A stretch of 64,000 nt of DNA from NCBI RefSeq assembly GCF_004364865.1, contig NZ_SOAU01000001.1, positions 2,574,001 to 2,638,000 of the forward strand, written 5' to 3'. The position numbers were made by a program, and so were the translations under genes. Below the pieces are notes generated by a model that had not been told where the DNA came from, did no database searches, and worked only from the letters and a program-made list of their open reading frames with translations. The stretch is from Ilumatobacter fluminis (GTDB lineage Bacteria > Actinomycetota > Acidimicrobiia > Acidimicrobiales > Ilumatobacteraceae). This document shows, piece after piece, positions 62,114-64,000 of the stretch (positions are counted from its first letter, which is position 1; each line of letters opens with the position of its first letter).

Positions 62114-63976
62114 ATGGCTTCCCCCGACTACATCCCGGACTACGTACAGCACGACGGACTCATCGCATGGGTCACCGACATGGTCGAACTCTGCAAGCCG
62201 GCCTCGGTTCACTTCTGCGACGGCTCGCAGGAGGAATACGACCGACTCACCCAGGAACTCGTCGACGCCGGCACGTTCATCAGACTGAACGAGGAGAAGC
62301 GCCCCGGGAGCTTCCTCGCCCGTTCCGACCCGAGCGACGTCGCCCGCGTCGAGGACCGCACCTACATCTGCTCACGCACCGAGGAGGACGCGGGCCCGAC
62401 CAACAACTGGATGGACCCGGACGAGATGCGCGGCATCCTCGGCGGTCTCTTCGACGGCTGCATGGCGGGCCGGACGATGTACGTCATCCCGTTCAGCATG
62501 GGCCCGCTCGGCTCCGACATCGCCCAGCTCGGCGTCGAGATCACCGACTCCGCCTACGTCGCCGTGAACATGAAGATCATGACCCGCATGGGCAAGGGCG
62601 CCGTCGAGGTGCTCGGCACCGACGGCGAGTTCGTGCCCTGCATGCACACCGTCGGCGCACCCCTCGCCGAGGGCGACACCGACGTCGCGTGGCCCTGCAA
62701 CCCCGACACGAAGTACATCGTGCACTTCCCCGAGGAGCGCGAGATCTGGAGCTACGGCTCGGGCTACGGCGGCAACGCACTCCTCGGCAAGAAGTGCCTG
62801 GCGCTGCGCATCGCCTCGACGATGGCCCGCGACGAGGGCTGGCTCGCCGAGCACATGTTGATCATGGGTGTCACCGACCCCGAGGGTGAGAAGACCTTCG
62901 TCGCCGCAGCGTTCCCGAGCGCCTGTGGCAAGACGAACTTCGCCATGCTGGTTCCGCCACAGTCGTTCCAGGACGAGGGATGGAAGGTCACCACCATCGG
63001 TGACGACATCGCCTGGATCAAGCCCTCCCCCGACGACGGCAAGTTGTACGCGATCAACCCGGAGGCCGGCTACTTCGGCGTCGCCCCCGGCACGTCGTTC
63101 GCCACGAACCCGTCGGCGATGGAGTCGATCCGAGCCAACACCATCTACACCAACGTCGCCCTGACCGACGACGGTGACGTGTGGTGGGAAGGCATGGACG
63201 GCGAACCGCCCGCTCACGCGATCGACTGGCAGGGCAACGACTGGACGCCCGGCTCCGACACGAAGGCCTCGCACCCCAACGCCCGGTTCACGGCGCCCGC
63301 TGCCCAGAATCCGGCGCTCGATCCCGACTGGGACGACCCCAAGGGCGTGCCCATCAGCGCATTCGTGTTCGGCGGTCGCCGCTCCGGCACGATCCCGCTC
63401 GTCGTCCAGAGCTTCAACTGGGCGTACGGCGTCTATATGGCGGCCACGATGGGATCGGAGACGACCGCGGCAGCGTTCGGCCAGCAGGGCGTCGTGCGAC
63501 GCGACCCGTTCGCGATGCTGCCCTTCGCCGGCTACCACATGGGTAGCTACATCAACCACTGGCTCGCCTTCGGACGCAGCATCCAGAACCCGCCCCGCAT
63601 CTTCGAGGTCAACTGGTTCCGTCGTGACGACGACGGCCGGTTCGTGTGGCCCGGCTTCGGCGAGAACATGCGCATCCTGCAGTGGATCGTCGAGCGTTCG
63701 CAGGGCAAGGCGGTCGGTGTCGAGAGCCCGCTCGGCTGGATGCCGCGCTACCAGGACATCAACTGGAAGGGCCTCGAGGACTTCACCGAGGCCGATTTCC
63801 TCGACTGCATGTCGATCGACCGTGCCGACTGGGACGCCGAGCTGCTCCAGGTCGAGGAGTTGTTCATGAAGCTCCACACCCGGCTGCCGAGCGAGATGAC
63901 GGCGATCCGCAACCTCACGGCCAGCGCACTGTGGCGGTCGCCCGAGCACTGGGAGATGAACCACGACCCGACCTGA
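62114..63976 (+). CDS. pckG: phosphoenolpyruvate carboxykinase (GTP)
   Basis: 620 residues from ATG 62114. Converts oxaloacetate + GTP to PEP + CO2 + GDP (EC 4.1.1.32), the entry to gluconeogenesis. Landmarks: [47 protein letters not shown], the P-loop-like [13 protein letters not shown] with the reactive Cys, [27 protein letters not shown], and [26 protein letters not shown]. Together with aconitase, citrate synthase and alanine dehydrogenase it outlines central metabolism in the window. Stops 24 bp before the end of the window. Confidence 0.96.
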   Translation: MASPDYIPDYVQHDGLIAWVTDMVELCKPASVHFCDGSQEEYDRLTQELVDAGTFIRLNEEKRPGSFLARSDPSDVARVEDRTYICSRTEEDAGPTNNWMDPDEMRGILGGLFDGCMAGRTMYVIPFSMGPLGSDIAQLGVEITDSAYVAVNMKIMTRMGKGAVEVLGTDGEFVPCMHTVGAPLAEGDTDVAWPCNPDTKYIVHFPEEREIWSYGSGYGGNALLGKKCLALRIASTMARDEGWLAEHMLIMGVTDPEGEKTFVAAAFPSACGKTNFAMLVPPQSFQDEGWKVTTIGDDIAWIKPSPDDGKLYAINPEAGYFGVAPGTSFATNPSAMESIRANTIYTNVALTDDGDVWWEGMDGEPPAHAIDWQGNDWTPGSDTKASHPNARFTAPAAQNPALDPDWDDPKGVPISAFVFGGRRSGTIPLVVQSFNWAYGVYMAATMGSETTAAAFGQQGVVRRDPFAMLPFAGYHMGSYINHWLAFGRSIQNPPRIFEVNWFRRDDDGRFVWPGFGENMRILQWIVERSQGKAVGVESPLGWMPRYQDINWKGLEDFTEADFLDCMSIDRADWDAELLQVEELFMKLHTRLPSEMTAIRNLTASALWRSPEHWEMNHDPT

Positions 63977-64000
63977 CCGGTCGACCACGGAGGGACGAGG

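Overview
This 64 kb window is chromosomal DNA of a high-GC Gram-positive bacterium, most likely an actinobacterium of the Acidimicrobiia (Ilumatobacter-like). That placement is inferred from very high GC, lipoproteins with long acidic or Thr/Pro-rich linkers, an LPXTG-type surface protein, an LLM-class (F420-type) oxidoreductase, a GTP-type PEP carboxykinase and a TetR/acyl-CoA-centred lipid metabolism. No rRNA or tRNA gene, phage, insertion sequence or CRISPR array was recognised.

Layout. 1-13.3 kb: end of a CorA transporter, a secreted hydrolase, Lrp/AsnC divergent from alanine dehydrogenase, a P450, a RIO kinase, ArfB, an LLM oxidoreductase, a pterin dehydratase-VOC fusion, an MFS exporter, and murF/ddl facing away from each other with almost no DNA between them. 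13.3-17.2 kb: DUF305 and LVIVD exported proteins, a small hydrolase/lipoprotein pair and a TetR regulator. 17.2-23.4 kb: a tight operon behind a clear TetR-type palindrome: acyl-CoA reductase fused to a HAD phosphatase, a medium-chain dehydrogenase, a LarA-like protein and a PlsC-like acyltransferase. I read it as an undescribed lipid pathway. 23.4-24.3 kb: a gene-free stretch holding eight copies of a 48-nt nested hairpin with compensatory changes in its inner stem; this is the most unusual element of the window. 24.3-31.1 kb: a LysM lipoprotein and glutamate synthase (gltBD).

31.3-41.1 kb: an LPXTG surface protein, an ArsR/SRPBCC pair, a second copy of a 41-bp palindrome also found at 3.1 kb, enoyl-CoA hydratase, methyltransferase, nitroreductase, and a GntR-VOC unit sharing a 24-bp promoter gap with a mitochondrial-type aconitase. 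41.3-46.8 kb: an ECF sigma factor translationally coupled to a large membrane sensor, a HAD-acyltransferase fusion whose 3' end is duplicated in tandem, and a LysR regulator with a structured leader opposite it. 46.8-51.7 kb: a carboxyltransferase, citrate synthase, a Thr-rich secreted protein and an acyl-CoA dehydrogenase. 51.7-54.2 kb: an exported redox unit (molybdopterin oxidoreductase, cytochrome b, fasciclin lipoprotein with 19 acidic-Met pentapeptides). 54.3-64 kb: an MBL hydrolase, a PhoX-like phosphatase, a VWA lipoprotein, an aldo/keto reductase, an LCP wall ligase and PEP carboxykinase.

Central carbon and nitrogen genes (ald, gltBD, aconitase, citrate synthase, pckG) are interleaved with envelope and lipid genes. 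Convergent gene ends repeatedly carry hairpins (3.1, 23.5-24.2, 33.6, 40.05, 55.7 kb).
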